A stretch of DNA of 64,000 nt, taken from positions 186,001 through 250,000 of the forward strand of contig NW_002476149.1 in the NCBI RefSeq assembly GCF_000189635.1, in the 5' to 3' direction. Shown here piece after piece: positions 11,175 through 23,010 of this stretch. This DNA comes from Tetrahymena thermophila SB210. Taxonomy: Eukaryota > Ciliophora > Oligohymenophorea > Hymenostomatida > Tetrahymenidae. The notes beneath the pieces were generated by a model. The model ran no database searches, was not told the DNA's origin, and worked only from the letters and a program-made list of their open reading frames with translations. The translations under genes and the position numbers were made by a program. Numbering within the stretch: the first letter of the stretch is position 1; each line of letters opens with the position of its first letter.

Positions 11175-13933
11175 TATTATTTTAAAAGAATTTATTTAAA
11201 AGTTTTAGATATTTTATTTAAGATTTTATTAATTATAATATTTATTATGGCTTAGTAAAAGGTTTTTAAAGTTATAGAATAAATATATTATTAATTGATT
11301 TATTACAAACAACATAAGGCTATTTTTTAATTTGCGAGTGTAAATTTTTTTTTAATCTTGAAGATTCTGATAAATTCATTATAAAAGAAAAAAATTATGG
11401 ATTGCAAAGAATTTAATAAAGGCTAACAAATTCTGATATTGATAAAGTAATTGTAAAGTTTTTTGTTAAGTCTGATGAAATATAATTAAATTGTTAATTA
11501 AAAGAAGTAATAGAATGGCAATTCAATATATTGAATCACTTACTAATTTATATAGAATTAAACTATCTATAAATAAATATACCTTATTCATTACTTGTTA
11601 AGAATTTTTTTGTGTATGATAATATTACTTAAATTTAAACTATTTCATTTAGAATTAATTATTTTTCTATGAAACAAAAATTCCATTTTGCAAATGGAAA
11701 ATTTATTTTTTTATTCATCAGAGGATTATTATTCATATTCATATTTACAGCATTAAAATACAAAACTTGACTTTAGCTTCATTAATTATTGAGATTATGT
11801 CAATGAAAGAAAATAGTATTCTTCAATACTTTTCTCAGATTTTAAATATGCTAAAATATTATTCACTCTAATTAAAATAATTAAAAGAAGATAAATAAAA
11901 TATCAAAATTTTTAATCAGCTAGTCATCATTTTTTGAATAAAACTTTTTATTTTAAAATCAACATTATGTATTTTTTACTATATTTTCTTTGTTAAACAT
12001 TCAATTTTAAATTCTAATTTAAAATATTTAGCATAGTTATTCTCACATAATTTTAATTATATAATTAATATATGAACAAATTCATAATAAATTTAATATT
12101 TAAAATAAGATTTAAGATTGTGAAAATCTAATTTAAATTCTTCAATTTATGTATAGAATAAAATTATGTTATTTTTTTATAATTTTTAAATATAATATAA
12201 TGTAATTATCATATTCTAATACATTATTATAACTCAGTACAATTAAATTCATTAATTTATAAATATCTTTTAAAATCTAAAATAAACAATAGAAAAATAT
12301 TATTTTATAAATAAATAAATTGCTTTTAGCCACTCTTTTAAATAAGTTTACAAAACTTACTCAAGTAAATTTTTGTAAAGATAAATTCAATAAATTGTGA
12401 TCTGTACTTTATGATAGATAAAAAAGAGATTAAGCATACAGAGAAACTTCTTATACATAAAAAAATAAATTTGCGAATAAATCAATCAATCTATCTATCT
12501 TCAATTTTAATTTATGAAAATAATTAAGATATTATCAAATGAATTTGAGTAATGTTTTAGATTTGAATTTTATTCACAAATTTTAGAAACTTCTATTGTT
12601 AATTTTCTTTTTTAAAAAAAGAAATATCTAGAAGTTGTTTCAATTTTAAAATAAAAATTGTTAGGAAAATATTTGGAATAATCTCAATTATTTTATTTTA
12701 ATTTATAAAATATATTAATCTTTTAAAAAACAGAAGTTAGTTTTATTTAAGTGTTCCATGAATAAAATCCTTATTAAAATATTGATTCATTATCTATTTT
12801 TGAGGTTACAAATTTTAAATTTGATTAATTTGTGTACCCATTTATTTTATTTTTTTATGGAATAACAAAGTAGCTATTTAACATTTAGAAAAATATTAAA
12901 ATATTATAGTTTGTGAAATGATTTAAAATAATAACAAATATATCGATCAATAAAGTATCAGAAAATGAAAAAATATAATTTATTTGAATAGACAAAAAAA
13001 TTATTTTGGAATAGAATATATAATACTTAATAAAAATAAAAAGATTTTTTTTTTCAAATAGAATTAGATATCTAAAGTCTTAAGAAGAGTAATAGATTAT
13101 TTATTTATTTTATTAATTCAAAAACTTGAATTTTTGTTACAATTTTAATTAATTTTACTTTAAAAATATATAATTAAGGCGGCTGAAGAAATTATAATTT
13201 TATCAGCTTTAATCTATCTATATTAATTAAAAATTTCATATAGAAAATATTACAATATCTCTTAAAGCTAATTTAAATATATGAAAGATGCTTAAATATT
13301 AATAAAAATTGTTAATTACTTATTTAATAATTTAAAATTTTATATTATTAACCTTAAAGATAGATTTATTATTTTAAGTTTTGAGTATTTTATATTTTTA
13401 GATGCTTCAAAATAGAATATGTATTCTTAGTTATGAAAAAAAAAAATGTTAGTTTCTTAGTTAATAAAAAAAAAGAATTTTCTAGTTTTGAAATTTTATA
13501 TTTTTTTATTTATTATTGAATAAAAATTATAAAGATTTTAAACATATAATATTAAAATAAATCTTAGTTATTTTAGCAAAATAAAAATTATTGATAATTT
13601 ATTAAAACTTTAAATAATAAAAAAATTCAATCACACAAAACACAAAATGTTTATTTTTAGTGATTTGATTTTGGTCCTAGATATTATTTATAATGGTAAT
13701 CGAAGAATAATAAATTGTATCCATTTATAAATATTTAAAATTTATTTAATTAATAATAGTCATTAATAAAAATATGACTATTATTTAGTTCTAAAAAAAA
13801 ATAGCCATTAATTAAGTTTGTTAAATTTTAAAAGTATTTGATAATAATCTTTCAATTATAAAAAATTAAAACTAAATTAGTTAATTAATTAATTTATTTA
13901 TTTATTTCAAATAGTGTTTCTTTTAAATATAAA
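11175..13933. other. Long AT-rich spacer
   Basis: This divergent spacer should contain the promoters of the ABC transporter (minus strand) and the TPR gene (plus strand). I see no coding frame, RNA gene or long repeat. A motif near 12957-12980 (TCAGAAAATGAAAAAATATA) matches blocks upstream of both surface-protein genes. Simple TTTA/TAAT runs lie just before the TPR gene. Confidence 0.5.
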
Positions 13934-15910
13934 ATGACTGCAGACCCATCTTAAAAACTTGCAAAAATAGAAAAGCAACTTTTTGATTTAGCAAGTAAGA
14001 AGATTGAAAGTAAAAGCTTTCAAGATTCAATAGATTTACTTAGAATTTGTATTGACATAAACGAAAAAAAAGATTGTTATTTATATTCTTTAGGATTGTC
14101 GTAGTAGAATATTTATTTGATAGATGAGGCTATTCAATCTTTCAAAAAATGCTTGGAATTTAATCCTAAACATCAAAACGCATTGAATTAATTAGGATAC
14201 GCTTACCACTAAAAGAAAATGATTAATGAATCTATTGCTTGCTACAAAAAAAATATAGAACTGCACCCAAATGATCACCTTTCTTACTATAATTTGGGAC
14301 TTGCTTTGCATGATTCTGGTAAATTTTAGGAAGCTATTAGCTCTTATAATAAGGCTATTTAGCTTAAGCCTAATTATGAAATGTGCTATGAAGCTTTAGG
14401 AAACTTATAATAAGATATGGGGTTAATTCAAGAAGCCATTTTTTCGTATAATAAAATCCTTGAAGTGAATCCTAAATATGAAAACGGATACAACTGCCTT
14501 GCAAATATATATTATAAAATAGGAAAGGTAGATGAAGCAATATCTATTTTTAAATAATGCATAGAAGTCAATCCTAAGCATGAAAACACATATATAAATT
14601 TAGGACTTACCTATAAACGTAAAGGAATGTCTGAAGAAGCTCTCATTTTATTCAAAAGATGTTTAGAAATAAATTCAAGAAATGAAGTAGCTCACTACAA
14701 TATAGGTTTGGAGTATATTCATTAAGGTAGAGTAGATGAAGCTATTCTTGTTTTCTTAAAATCCTTAGATTTGAATCCATCTTACGAAGAATGTTTAAAT
14801 AGTCTAGCTAGCGCCTATGAAGAAAAAGGGATGATGGAAGATGCAATTGAAACTTATTAAAAATGCTTGTAACTTAATTAGAATAACGAAATAGCACTAT
14901 ACAACTTAGGTTTAATTTACAAATAACAATGTTAGTTTAGCTAATCTATTCTTTATTTCAAAAAATGTATTCAGATAAATCCTAAGGATCCTGATTACTA
15001 TAACGGACTAGGAAATTCCTATAGATTAAATGGTTAGCTAGACGATTCTATTTAAACAATCTTAATATGTGTTAAATTAAACCCAAATGATGATTCCTAT
15101 CATTACAATTTGGGTTTAGCGTACTACCAAAAAGGCTGCTTCCTTGAGGCTTCATAATACTTTAGTAAAAGCTTGGAAATAAATCCAAAAGACTCATAAA
15201 CTCTTTATCATTATGGACTATGCTGTTATGAATTAGAATAATTAGATAAAGCTGTATCTGCTTTTGTGTAAAGCTTAGAATATGACCCTAAGAACGAAAA
15301 TACTTACTATAACTTAGGTTAAGCATACTATGACTAAAATAAAATAGAAGAGTCTATTTAATGCTTCAAAATTTGTCTTGAAATTAACCCTAATAATTCG
15401 TTGTATTACAACAGCTTAGGTCTTTGCTTTTGCTAAAAAGGTTAGCTAGATGAAGGTATAGCCTGCTTTAAAAAGAGTCTTGATATCAATCCTAGTGATG
15501 AAAACACCCTAAACAATTTAGGTAATACCTATAGATTAAAAGGCAATATAGAGGATTCTATAAAATGTTATAAAGTATGCCTAGAAATTAATCCAAGAAA
15601 TGATATTTGCCACTGTAATCTAGGAATTGCTTATTTTTAAAAGGGAATAATTGAAGGAGCTATACAATCTTATAAAAAATCTCTGGAAATAAACCCTAAA
15701 AACGAGTACTCTCTTTATTATTTAGGTCTAGCTTTTTATGAAAAAGGTAAATTTGATGATGCAATATTATCATATAGGTAATGTCTAGAATTAAATCCAT
15801 AAGAAAATTTGCAAAATCAATTTATTGGCCATGAATATAGAGAAATAGGAAATCTCGATTAAGCCATTTAATCATACAAACAATTTCTGTAAACAAATTT
15901 TTAAAATTGA
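13934..15910 (+). CDS. Tetratricopeptide (TPR) repeat protein
   Basis: Intronless frame of 658 residues, ending at TGA. After a short N-terminal helix region almost all of it is tandem 34-residue TPRs, about 18 copies. The consensus is easy to follow: NLG or SLG, then A or Y at position 8, G at 11, A/S-I at 20, and P at 32 (as in CLEINPKN, SLDLNPSY). Such arrays form a right-handed superhelix used for protein-protein binding. No catalytic domain (for example an O-GlcNAc transferase), signal peptide or membrane segment is present, so it is a scaffold or adaptor. Possible settings include ciliary transport, the anaphase-promoting complex or chaperone assemblies, but nothing here selects among them. 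The unusually uniform repeats suggest recent internal expansion. Ciliates have very many TPR proteins of this kind. Confidence 0.92.
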
Positions 15911-17093
15911 GTTTGAATCCCTTTCACAAAATTTTTATTAAAAAATATATTTGTATTCTTTCTTATTAATTTTTGCTTTTAAAATATATGTATTTATATT
16001 AAGAATCTCAAAAATTTTTATAATCAAAACATTTTGGATTTTTAGTTGAAAAATCTAAGAAATAAATTTTATTTAAGAGAAAGGAAAATTTTCATTTTTA
16101 CAATTTTATTGATATTAGTTAAACTTATAATTTCACTCAATCTTTGCTAAAATATCTAAAAATAAATAATATACAAAGCATTTCTTGAAATGTATTTTTA
16201 AAATTGAGTTCAATAGTTAAATATAATTAAATAAATAAATATATTTATATTCTTTATTAATAATTATTGCTTTTATTTATTTAAACTATTAATTTCAAAA
16301 ACATTTTACAGCCATAAGCCTTTAATTTTTTAGCTGATAAATCTAAAAAATAAATTTGATTTAAGAGAAAATAAAATTTTCTTTTTTTTATTTTATTGAA
16401 ATACAAGTTAAAATCAATATTAAATATTATTTCACTATCTATTTTTGCTAAAATAATAAATTAACCAAAATATCTAAATCAGATGTTTATATTGTATGAT
16501 TAACAAAATAAATAAATAATTGAAATAATTATATAGAATTTTTTTAGATTAATTAATATATTTAAACAATTATAAAATTGATTTAAAAACAAAGAAACAG
16601 AATCCTTATAAATATCTTGATTGCTAATTATTTGATATACAGTTAAATTAACATTTATCTTATTTAATTATTTATATTTTTCTATTAGTATTGATTTCTG
16701 TTTTTTATAAATATAAGTTAAACTTATTTTAAAAATACCATATTTTCTCTTGAATAATGAGGAAATAAATTTTCATTCTTGATTTTTTTCCTCCTTTTCT
16801 CCTCATAATCAAAAACTCATCTTTATACTATTGTCACTTTTATTCAATAGGAACTATAGTATCTCAATAAAATTATTATATTTTAAGCTTATCAAAATTA
16901 ATTTTTTAATAATCAATTATTTTTTGAAATGACATAGAATAAATTTAGCAACTGAAAAAGCAGACTTATTATTATAAAAGACAAATATATAAATATAGTT
17001 TTTAACTATTTGATACACTTAGATTAGCCTTTAGTATTTATATGATTTAATAATTTAAAATAATTTTTGAATTAATAAAAAAATAATTATTTC
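15911..17093. other. AT-rich spacer between convergent genes
   Basis: The 3' flanks of the TPR and methyltransferase genes meet here. Two loosely similar stretches (about 15910-16110 and 16200-16400, both with TTTAAAATTGAGTT-like starts and TAAATTT-ATTTAAGAGAAA) look like a local duplication of the TPR gene's 3' flank. No gene is visible. Confidence 0.45.
16198..16400. repeat. Possible tandem duplication of the TPR gene 3' flank
   Basis: The segment starting TTTAAAATTGAGTT near 16198 repeats, with changes, the sequence at the end of the TPR frame (15899 onward). Both copies then carry an AAATATATTTxTATTCTTT block, a TTTTTAGxTGAxAAATCTAA block and an ATTTAAGAGAAA block in the same order. The copy length is about 200 bases and spacing about 300. 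It is visible by eye only, and low-complexity AT sequence weakens the case. Confidence 0.4.
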
Positions 17094-18533
17094 TCAGTTT
17101 TATAATTGTTTCTATTTTTTAATGAATTTTGAAACAAACATTCCTCCACTTTTACTAACAAAAGGATCAAATCTTACAGTATTTTAAATAAATCCAGGTT
17201 TACATGCAGGCATGTTAGAAACATCATTGTTGAAAGGATGAATTGACTCAACTTAGTCTTTAAATTCGTTGAGAAACCATTCAACAACATCTTCGTTTTA
17301 GTTTCTTGCAAAGCTGCAAGTGCTATAGACTATATAGCCTCCCTCTTTACATAATTTAAAACCGTTTGTCAATAATTTTTTCTGTAAATCAACAATATTT
17401 TATAATTTTATTGGATCTAAAACTCTTTCTTAGAAATCTTCCATACTCCATTCGTTTTTTTTAACCTTTTTTTAGGTGTATATATTACTATTATTCTTTT
17501 CTATCTACTTTTTTCTACGCTTTAACTCCCTATTGCTTATCTTTTTTTCAGTTCCCTATTTTTTATCTTTTTATAATTGAGGAACCTTTTAATTTTCTTT
17601 TATCTGAGAGTCTAAAGTGTCTACACTTTGATTAGTTTCTTCTTAATTGCATGTATTATTCTATTCTACTTATTTATCAGCAGTTTAATTTAAAGATTCA
17701 ACTTAATCATCATCTAACTAACATGAAGGATTTTCTGCATCTTTGTTATTACTACTTTTGAAATCTAAATTATTTTATTTTTTATCTAAATTCTACTCAT
17801 TATTATCAATAGTTTCTTTTGCATTATTTTGCATATCTTCAATCACGGCTTTTTGATTTTTAATAAACTTTGCTAAGTGTTTGAGAGAACCATCATGAGT
17901 ACACTCTGCATCAACTAAAACTCTATCAAATTAACTCTCTTTATTATATGTCGTACCATCTGCAAGTTCTAATTTTATGATATGATCAAGCTTATACTTC
18001 TTAACAATACTTCTGCAAGTATTTAATCTGGTTTCATTGATATCAACACCAAAAGCCTTTCCTTCAGCCCCGATTATATCAGCAATATTACAAAGTTTCA
18101 TACCTGGGCAACAGCAGAGGTCCAAAACTTTTTCACCTTTTTAAGGGTCTAAGGATTTAATTACAGCAGCAGAGCTAAGATCTATACCATAAAGCAATCC
18201 TTAACTATAATATTTGCTATTTACGATTTTAACATTTTCTGGAATCGAGTAAAAATTGCACAAATAGTCTATTTTCTAAACATCATCTGTACCTAAATCT
18301 TTTTTAAGTTCCTCAATAGAAACTTTGATATCTGGTTTTAATCTAATGTACCTAGGAAAGTTTTCAATTTCTTAAAAGTATTCTAGATTAATGTTATTAT
18401 CTTTCAGAAACTAAGTGAAAGTAGAAGGTAACAAATCTAAAATGTTTTTATTCTTTTGTTCTTTGTCTTATTCTTCATTTTTTTATTCATTTTAAACTAA
18501 ACTATTTTCTGATGTTCTCTATGAAGGATCCAT
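17094..18533 (-). CDS. NSUN/RsmB-family RNA cytosine-C5 methyltransferase
   Basis: Intronless frame of 479 residues. The Rossmann-type SAM-binding core starts at LDLCCCPGMK (137-146), the place of the usual CCAPGGK motif I. An acidic SAM-ribose site (VDINETR) follows. Motif IV is LVDAECTHDGS with Cys211, and motif VI is YSTCSF with Cys406. These are the two cysteines of m5C RNA methyltransferases, one the catalytic nucleophile and one for enzyme release. The region FQERVLDPIKLQNIVDLQKKLL before motif VI also fits. About 125 residues of polar, Asn/Gln/Lys-rich sequence are inserted between motifs IV and VI. The motif I change (CPGMK) and the DAECTHDGS variant set it apart from the standard human NSUN2/5/6 forms. 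The target (tRNA or rRNA) is unknown. Family call is firm, subfamily is not. Confidence 0.88.
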
Positions 18534-18695
18534 TTAACAAACCAAAGTAAGTAATGTAAAAAATATGCTAAATGTACTTGGTAAAATTTTAAATTATTAC
18601 TGAAAATCTTAATAATTCTAATTAATTAATTAATCTATAAAATATAAATTTATATGCTTTTTTGTTTATATTAAACTCTTAAATACTTAATTAAC

Positions 18696-18836
18696 ATGAA
18701 AGCATTAATGAGATATGTAGAATATTCATAATTAAAAAACATTAACTCTTTGATCAAATTAAAGTAGGAAGTTGCTAGTGCTTTAATCTAGCTCATCTAG
18801 CTTCAATAAATGTTGAAATATTTTTATAATAGATGA
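18696..18836 (+). CDS. Possible small protein, 46 residues
   Basis: ATG-to-TGA frame of 46 residues lying divergently upstream of the methyltransferase gene. The peptide (MKALMRYVEYSQLKN at the start, then a leucine/glutamine-rich helix) is amphipathic and its bases are less AT-rich than the surroundings. Nothing similar is recognised. It could be the first exon of a longer gene, a transcribed leader, or chance: with TGA the only stop, frames of this length are common. Confidence 0.3.
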
Positions 18837-19062
18837 TGGTTTTCATAAAAACCCCATTTAAAAAGCAATTAATAATGAAATATCAAGTAATTTTATCTTG
18901 ATTTTATCAAATATTTCTAAATAAAAAATGGAATGAAATCTTTAAAACGGAATTCTTTAGAAAAAACAAACATTGACATAAAAATACAAGAATATGTTAA
19001 TTAAAATTTAAGCTTATTATACAAATATTATAAAAATTTAATTATAGATTAGTTGGTTTTAC

Positions 19063-20514
19063 TCAGAGTCCTACTTCTTAATGTTATTAGTTCATTTAAT
19101 CGTAATTCTTAACTCTTTTGCCCTCTTCCCAGTAACCCTAACCTATTCTACCATCTGGAGTTGTTACCTAGCCTTGGCCATGCTATTTTCCATTTTTCCA
19201 TTCACCTTCATAAATTTTACCATCTGGATATTCCATTTTACCCAATCCATTTTTTTATCCTTCAACAAAGCTTCCTAATTAAAAATATATAAAACTAAAT
19301 ATTTTAAGAAGAAAAAGGAAATTAATATACCTGTATATTTTCTTCCATCAGGATAAATAAGTTCTCCATGTCCATGCATTTTAGATTTGAACCATTAACC
19401 ATTATAGATTTTTCCATTTTAGAAAATAAATCTACCAGTACCTTCCATCAAGCCTTCATAGAAATCACCTTCGTATGAAGTTCCATCATTTTTCCAAATA
19501 ATCTTTCCCTTTCCATGCTTTAAGCCATTTTAGAAGCTACCACGATAAATAAAATCTTGCTATTCTTCTACTCCCTAGCCATGTTACTTATCTTAATACC
19601 ATTCACCTTCATATTTATTTCCATCTACGTGAACAAAAATACCTAATTTTAAATAAAATTATATATTTAAAAAGTTGAGTAAAGAAAGCTGAAAAATTTT
19701 AAACGAGAATAGAAAATAGAAGCAAAAAGTAAGAGAATGTGCATTAGGTAAAAAAATATGCTCTTAAACAAACATATTATTTTTTCTATTTTAAAATTTT
19801 TATATCTTTGAAACTTAAATAAAGGCTGAATAAAATATCAAAAAAATTTAAAATAAAGTGAAATAAATGCCTTTCTTTTGATTTTTATGAAATATTAATA
19901 TCATTTATAAGTTTTTAATCTTATTCTCTTAATAGAATATTGAACTTTGCGTTTAAATTTTCCATTTTTATGGAAAAAAAATTACCTATGCCTTATGCGC
20001 GATCTTTTTACCAATCACCTTAGTAGTAATCTCCATCAGGATGAATGAGTCTACCTTTACCATCTGCCATATCCTCGACCCAATCACCTTAATAAACAGA
20101 GCCATCTGGCCAAAATTATATACCTCTTCCATGTCTTAAACCATTATTCCATTAACCTTTGTAGATGGCACCAGATTATATAAATTTAAAAGGAGGAAGG
20201 CGAATAAATTCCTTGAATTCAGGTCTTGCAGGCCAATTAAATTTATCATTCAAAATTTTTTATACTTAGAGTTTATCAGTTGCCATAGGACCTTCGTAAG
20301 GAAGAGCAACTTCTCTTGGTGGAGCATTACTGTTAACTTATTTCTTCAGCTCTTAAACTTCCTATTTAGCTTTGTATCCTCTTGCGAAGGATTATATTTT
20401 AATAATTTTTTATTAAGATTCTGCATCTTCTAATTTTAATGGTTCTTATTCTTTTGGAACATTATAAGGATCAATTTCCTATTTATCACGGCAATCGGAT
20501 TAGCAACTTCCCAT
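19063..20514 (-). CDS. MORN-repeat protein with N-terminal acylation signal and IQ motif
   Basis: Three exons (19986-20514, 19331-19642, 19063-19274) join in phase to 350 residues. The N-terminus MGSCQSDC fits N-myristoylation at Gly2 plus palmitoylation at Cys4 or Cys8, which would anchor the protein to membrane. An IQ motif (IQSFARGYKAK, within 37-53) should bind calmodulin or a centrin-like light chain. From about residue 118 to 340 there are nine or ten MORN repeats of about 23 residues with the usual YxGxW and GxG cores (YKGQWNNG, YEGEWYQD, YEGEWKNG). MORN arrays associate with membranes and cortical or ciliary structures in protists. No lipid-kinase or SET domain follows. The first intron is 343 bases, the second 56. 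A cortical or ciliary membrane scaffold responding to calcium is a reasonable inference, not shown. Confidence 0.9.
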
Positions 20515-21298
20515 CTTTTTATGAATAAAATAACTTCAAGCTTATAGAATCTTTGAAAATAGTGTAGCTTTTTTATGTTTCACTAATATTGGCTAATGCA
20601 AATAGAGTAATAGATAAATATATCACTTGCTTTTTAATATTGAAATTAAATTAATTGTATAATAAATAAATATTTATCTTTAACTGAATCTTTAATAGAA
20701 TAATAAAAAGAAGCTAATTAATTAAAGTTTCATGAAATTCAGTCTATCTTCTATCTAATTAATTAATTAATTATTTATTTATTTTTCTTTTTTATTTTTG
20801 ATTTATTGTAATCTTTTTTCTTCAATTTGAATTTATGGAATAGCTTTATAATAAATGCAAAAATTTCAAATTATTATTTTAAATTGGTAATTCTTTCTTT
20901 TTGAAAGTAAGACAGATATTAACTTAAAATATCATGAAATGCAATTTAATAGCTTTTATATTCTATTTGTTATTTTTAAAATTTGTCTTAGTTTTTTAAT
21001 TTTTGCTAAAATTATTGTCTGCATATTTGTATTTATTAAATACTATAGATAATAATTAATATTATTTTAAGCATATTTTGAGGATTTATTTTGTTAAAAT
21101 CATCGTTTCTATCTTAAAAGATATCAAAGAAAAAAAAAGATTAATTAATAAACCACATATTCTAAAATTTTATACAAAACGTATTATTTATTTTTAATTT
21201 TTAGCTTTAGAGTTAAGAAAAGCTTTGATAAATATCTTGAAGATATAAATTTTATTTGAAAAATTCACACAAACTTTTAAGTTATAATAAGTAAAGCG
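20515..21298. other. Divergent spacer
   Basis: It should contain promoters for the MORN gene (minus) and the small coiled-coil gene (plus). It holds TAAT/TTTA simple runs around 20756-20785 and nothing else I can recognise. Confidence 0.5.
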
Positions 21299-21763
21299 AT
21301 GGATATCTTTTATAATGAATTTATTTAAACTAAACTTGAAATGGTATAATTATTTAATTTGATATTTATATATTGTTTTTAGTTTTAGATTATATTTATT
21401 TAAATCAATCTTATGATTTAAAAATAAATTACTAGATTTCTAAGCTTTAAAGCGAAATATAAGACATTAATTTGAGGATAGATCAAACGAAGCTAGTAGT
21501 ATAATCAGTAATAATTTTTATATTTTTATTGTGGTATATTAAAATATGTATGCCTTTAGCTTTCATATAAAACAATACTTAACATATTTATTTTAGGTTG
21601 ATTAGGAGAGTTCTTAAAAGAAAGATGAAATAATTGATGATTTGTATAAAAAATCGTAAGAAATTAAGAAGATTTTTGAATAAATTGATGAATATGAAGT
21701 AAATATAAAAATATTTTTTATTTAAAATTTATTTTTTAGGCTTCGAAATATTTTTTATACTGA
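21299..21763 (+). CDS. Small coiled-coil protein (80 residues, four exons)
   Basis: Four short exons (21299-21343, 21436-21507, 21597-21698, 21740-21763) join, all in phase 0, to an 80-residue protein ending at TGA. The introns (92, 89 and 41 bases) have GTA starts and TAG ends. The product is almost wholly alpha-helical with a heptad-like pattern (KLEMISKLQSEIQDINLRI, then DEIIDDLYKKSQEIKKIF) and no cysteines. It looks like a small subunit of a larger complex. I do not recognise the family. The in-phase joining of four tiny exons and the sharp rise in charged residues argue for a real gene; an alternative first splice is possible. The last exon codes for only seven residues. Confidence 0.55.
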
Positions 21764-23010
21764 CTGATTAATTTTTTTTTGCACTGTTTTCAATATATTA
21801 TAATTAATAGATATCTATATTTAATATTAGAAAAGAATAACTCGAGTTGAGGGAAATTTAATATAATTATAGAAAACTGATTGATAAAATATTTATAAAA
21901 ATATATTTAAATTTATCTTAACAAATTATTAATAGTATGTTTATATAAAAATTTAACTATTCTAAAGAATTAAATGATACAACCATTTCATTTCTAAGAA
22001 TATTTTAGATTCAAATCTAATTAATAATTCTTTGTTTACAACAAATTAAATTTTGAAAATTATTTTGGATCTTAGAAAATACAAAAAAACTAATATAAAT
22101 TATATTATTTATTTATTTTAAAAATATGTTTTATTGGAAAATAGGTTCTTTAAATAAATTTAACTACAGTTTTAATATCTATTTATAAATTTCTTTGCTC
22201 AATTTATGAATATTAATTACAATCAGTATTTCTATAGTTTCATTTAGCCTGAAAAATATTCTAAAAAGTGTAGATTAAGTTGATACTTTTTTAACAAAAT
22301 CTAAAAAATTTTAAAAAGAAATGTCGTATTTAGCTAAATAATTATTTTATTTAAGTTATCTTTTTATATTATAACATTTGATATTATAAATTTGAAACAT
22401 TTAATTTACCTTCTATTATTAAAGCAAATTATATTTTTAACTATTGGCATTAAACAACTTTAATTTTTCAAGATAACCTTTTTCAGGATATATCTATATT
22501 CTAGTGTTTACTAACTAAATAATAAAGAGAATACTCAAAATAATAAAGAATGATTAGCTTGAAATACAAACATACTTGAATTATAAATAGATCTATTAAA
22601 AAAATTGCAACTTTTTAAAAGTAAATAAAAAATGTTGATTGTACAAACAAAAGGTGATTGATGTAAAATCCAAATTTTATCTACATACTTGATTTAAAAT
22701 TGTGTGAATTTAATTTTCTTGAATTAGGATTCTATTTTTTCCTTCCAAAAAATCAAATGTAGAAACTTATTTATACTAGCCTTTTTAATTATAGCTGGTA
22801 GAGTAGCCAAAAAATAATAATTTAATATACTTAACAAATAATAACTTCATTTTTAAAGTAAAAAAATTAAAAACTACAAAAAAAAAATAGTGGAATATTT
22901 AGTTAGTTATTCATATAAGTCGCAAATTCATAAAAACCAGAAAAACAAATTATACTATTTGTTTAAAAAGAAAAAAGAATAAAAAAAAGAAAAAGAAATT
23001 TAAAATTATA
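21764..23010. other. AT-rich spacer
   Basis: No gene, RNA or repeat is apparent. The last 100 bases before the phosphatase gene are strongly A-rich on the plus strand, as expected for a ciliate 5' leader. Confidence 0.5.

Noticed and set aside
19081-19278. Plus-strand frame over the MORN gene
   Set aside because: It is the complement of MORN-repeat exon 3 and its intron; the minus-strand reading gives clear repeats.
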